Assembly: GCA_964491915.1 (NCBI GenBank)
Contig: CAZBHS010000020.1
Location: 22,081-86,080, forward strand
Source of the DNA: JAHELQ01 sp964491915
GTDB taxonomy: Bacteria; Acidobacteriota; Aminicenantia; UBA2199
DNA length: 64,000 bases
Direction: 5' to 3'
In this document: positions 62,883-64,000 of the stretch, in pieces
Position numbering within the stretch: position 1 is the first letter of the stretch
Layout of the letters: every line of letters starts with the position of its first letter
Made by a program: the position numbers and the translations under genes
Notes under the pieces: model-generated
What the model was told of the DNA's origin: nothing
What the model saw: only the letters and a program-made list of their open reading frames with translations
Databases searched by the model: none

Positions 62883-64000
62883 TTAGTCTTCCAAAAGATG
62901 AGTCACCATGCCGCTTTTCAGCTTCGGTTCGAACCAGGTGGATTTGGGCGGCATAATGTTGCCGGAATCCGCAACGCTGAACAACTGCTCGATGGTGGTG
63001 GGGTATAGGGAAAGCGCCACTTTGAACGCGCCGCTGTCTACCAATTTCTCCAATTCGCCGGTGCCGCGGATTCCGCCGACAAAATCGACACGTTTGTCCT
63101 TGCGGGGGTTTTTGATTCCCAACACCGGATCCAGGAGATTGGCCTGCATAATGGAGGCATCCAATGATTCCACCGGATGAGCGGCGTTAAAACTACCGGC
63201 TTTGGCTTTCAGCAAATGCCATTTGCCGTTCATGTACATGCAAAACTGCTGGGTGCCCGGAGGAGCTTTGAGGTCTGTGGCTTCGATATCGAAGGATTCT
63301 CCCACCGCTTTCAAAAAATCTTCGTCCGACAAACCGTTCAGGTCTTTGACAACCCGGTTGTAAGCCAGGATTTTCATCTGGTTGTCGGGAAAAATAACAG
63401 ACAGGAAGAAGTTGTATTCTTCATCGCCGGTATGGCCCGCATTGGCTTCCTGCCGTTCGATTTTGACCCGGGTGCCGGAAGCGGACCGGTGATGGCCGTC
63501 GGCCACATACAAATAATCCACTTTCGCGAACGCGGCTTTGATCTCTTCGATCAAGGCGTCGTCTTCCACCAGATAAAGAGTATGCCGGACATCTTCGGAG
63601 GTAAAATCATACACGGGGTCCTGCTTCATGCCTCTAGCGAACAAGCCGTCGATCTCATCGTTGTGTTTGAAGGTCAAAAACACCGGGCCTGTGTTGGCGT
63701 TCAAGGTCTTGATATGCCGCATCCGGTCATTTTCTTTGTCTTCGCGGGTCAATTCGTGTTTTTTGATGATGTCGTCCTGGTAATCCCGGCAGGAAGCTCC
63801 GGCCACCAGTCCCACCTGGACATGTTCGCCCCAAATCTGTTTATAGATATAAAATTTCTTTTTTTCGTCCTGGATCAGAGTGCCTTCGTCACGGAATTTC
63901 TTGAAGTTCGCGGCCGCCTGTTCATACACCGCGTCCGAATACAAATCCGTGCCGTCGGGCAAGTCGATTTCCGGCTTCACAATATGCAAAAACGAATAGG
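62883..64000 (-). CDS. DUF1015 family protein, partial at window edge
   Basis: A conserved protein of unknown function; 371 residues are visible and the frame runs out of the window at its 5' end (the reading before residue 1 is still open with YSFLHIVKPEIDLP, the typical internal DUF1015 motif). A HHRSASGTR segment (YVADGHHRSASGTRV) and NAHPVESLDASIMQ are typical. Family length is about 400-420, so about 40 residues are missing. It is probably cotranscribed with folD 70 bases downstream. Confidence 0.88.
   Translation of the reverse strand, partial: YSFLHIVKPEIDLPDGTDLYSDAVYEQAAANFKKFRDEGTLIQDEKKKFYIYKQIWGEHVQVGLVAGASCRDYQDDIIKKHELTREDKENDRMRHIKTLNANTGPVFLTFKHNDEIDGLFARGMKQDPVYDFTSEDVRHTLYLVEDDALIEEIKAAFAKVDYLYVADGHHRSASGTRVKIERQEANAGHTGDEEYNFFLSVIFPDNQMKILAYNRVVKDLNGLSDEDFLKAVGESFDIEATDLKAPPGTQQFCMYMNGKWHLLKAKAGSFNAAHPVESLDASIMQANLLDPVLGIKNPRKDKRVDFVGGIRGTGELEKLVDSGAFKVALSLYPTTIEQLFSVADSGNIMPPKSTWFEPKLKSGMVTHLLED

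Overview
The window looks like a metagenome-derived piece of a diderm (Gram-negative-type) bacterial chromosome. It encodes TonB-ExbB-ExbD, an outer-membrane beta-barrel, lipoproteins, type IV pilus tip and minor-pilin proteins, a PBP1C/alpha-2-macroglobulin pair and a polysaccharide ligase. Ten Ns inside one gene mark an assembly gap. The mix of genes does not fix the phylum. A two-gene SufC-SufB unit, a SecF with about 100 extra residues, a glycine-rich TonB linker, an enlarged nucleoside-diphosphate-kinase-like protein and three tandem PilY1 paralogues suggest an uncultured, deep-branching lineage (inference). Most promoters I could place are classical sigma70-type (TTGACA or TTGAAA, 17 bp, TATAAT-like), and several predict leaderless or nearly leaderless mRNAs.

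Layout. 1-4.1 kb (minus): lipid synthesis/ribosome operon yceD-rpmF-plsX-fabG-acpP-fabF, lacking the usual fabH and fabD. 4.3-5.2 kb (plus): a methyltransferase behind a perfect sigma70 promoter. 5.2-15.6 kb (minus): transglutaminase-like protein, miaB, pbpC and a giant thioester alpha-2-macroglobulin lipoprotein. 15.7-19.7 kb: an orphan family-5 solute-binding protein flanked by short eroded-looking coding remnants, an RsbRD-type sensor domain and a sodium/solute symporter containing the gap. 19.7-22.8 kb (plus): sufC-sufB and an SGNH esterase-like membrane protein. 22.8-26.9 kb (minus): a sulfatase-fold lipoprotein and an O-antigen-ligase-like protein. 26.9-38.7 kb (minus): two pilus units, pilX-pilY1 and pilX-pilY1-pilY1, each with its own promoter and separated by a 14-bp-stem terminator. 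38.8-43.5 kb: membrane glycosyltransferase (plus), then a flippase-like protein, a methyltransferase, a polyprenol-phosphate glycosyltransferase and a small antitoxin-like gene (minus).

43.5-46.5 kb (plus) holds what I read as a decaying Hachiman/AbpAB-type anti-phage locus. It has a HamA-like (DUF1837) protein that appears to have lost its nuclease core by an in-frame deletion, and a HamB-like helicase broken into two pieces and truncated. An unreported-looking 47-codon ORF lies in front. It is joined to hamA by the same GTGA stop/start overlap that joins hamA to hamB. This is the most interesting place in the window.

46.5-51 kb (plus): secreted hypothetical, beta-barrel, subtilisin-like protease and recN. 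51.4-54.9 kb (plus): an AT-rich block of an all-helical unknown protein, an enlarged NDK-like protein and a diacylglycerol-kinase-family lipid kinase. A bidirectional terminator follows. 55-64 kb (minus): exbD-exbB-tonB, secF-secD-yajC-tgt, an SDR, folD and the 3' part of a DUF1015 gene running off the window. No rRNA, tRNA, CRISPR array, integrase, transposase or insertion sequence was seen.
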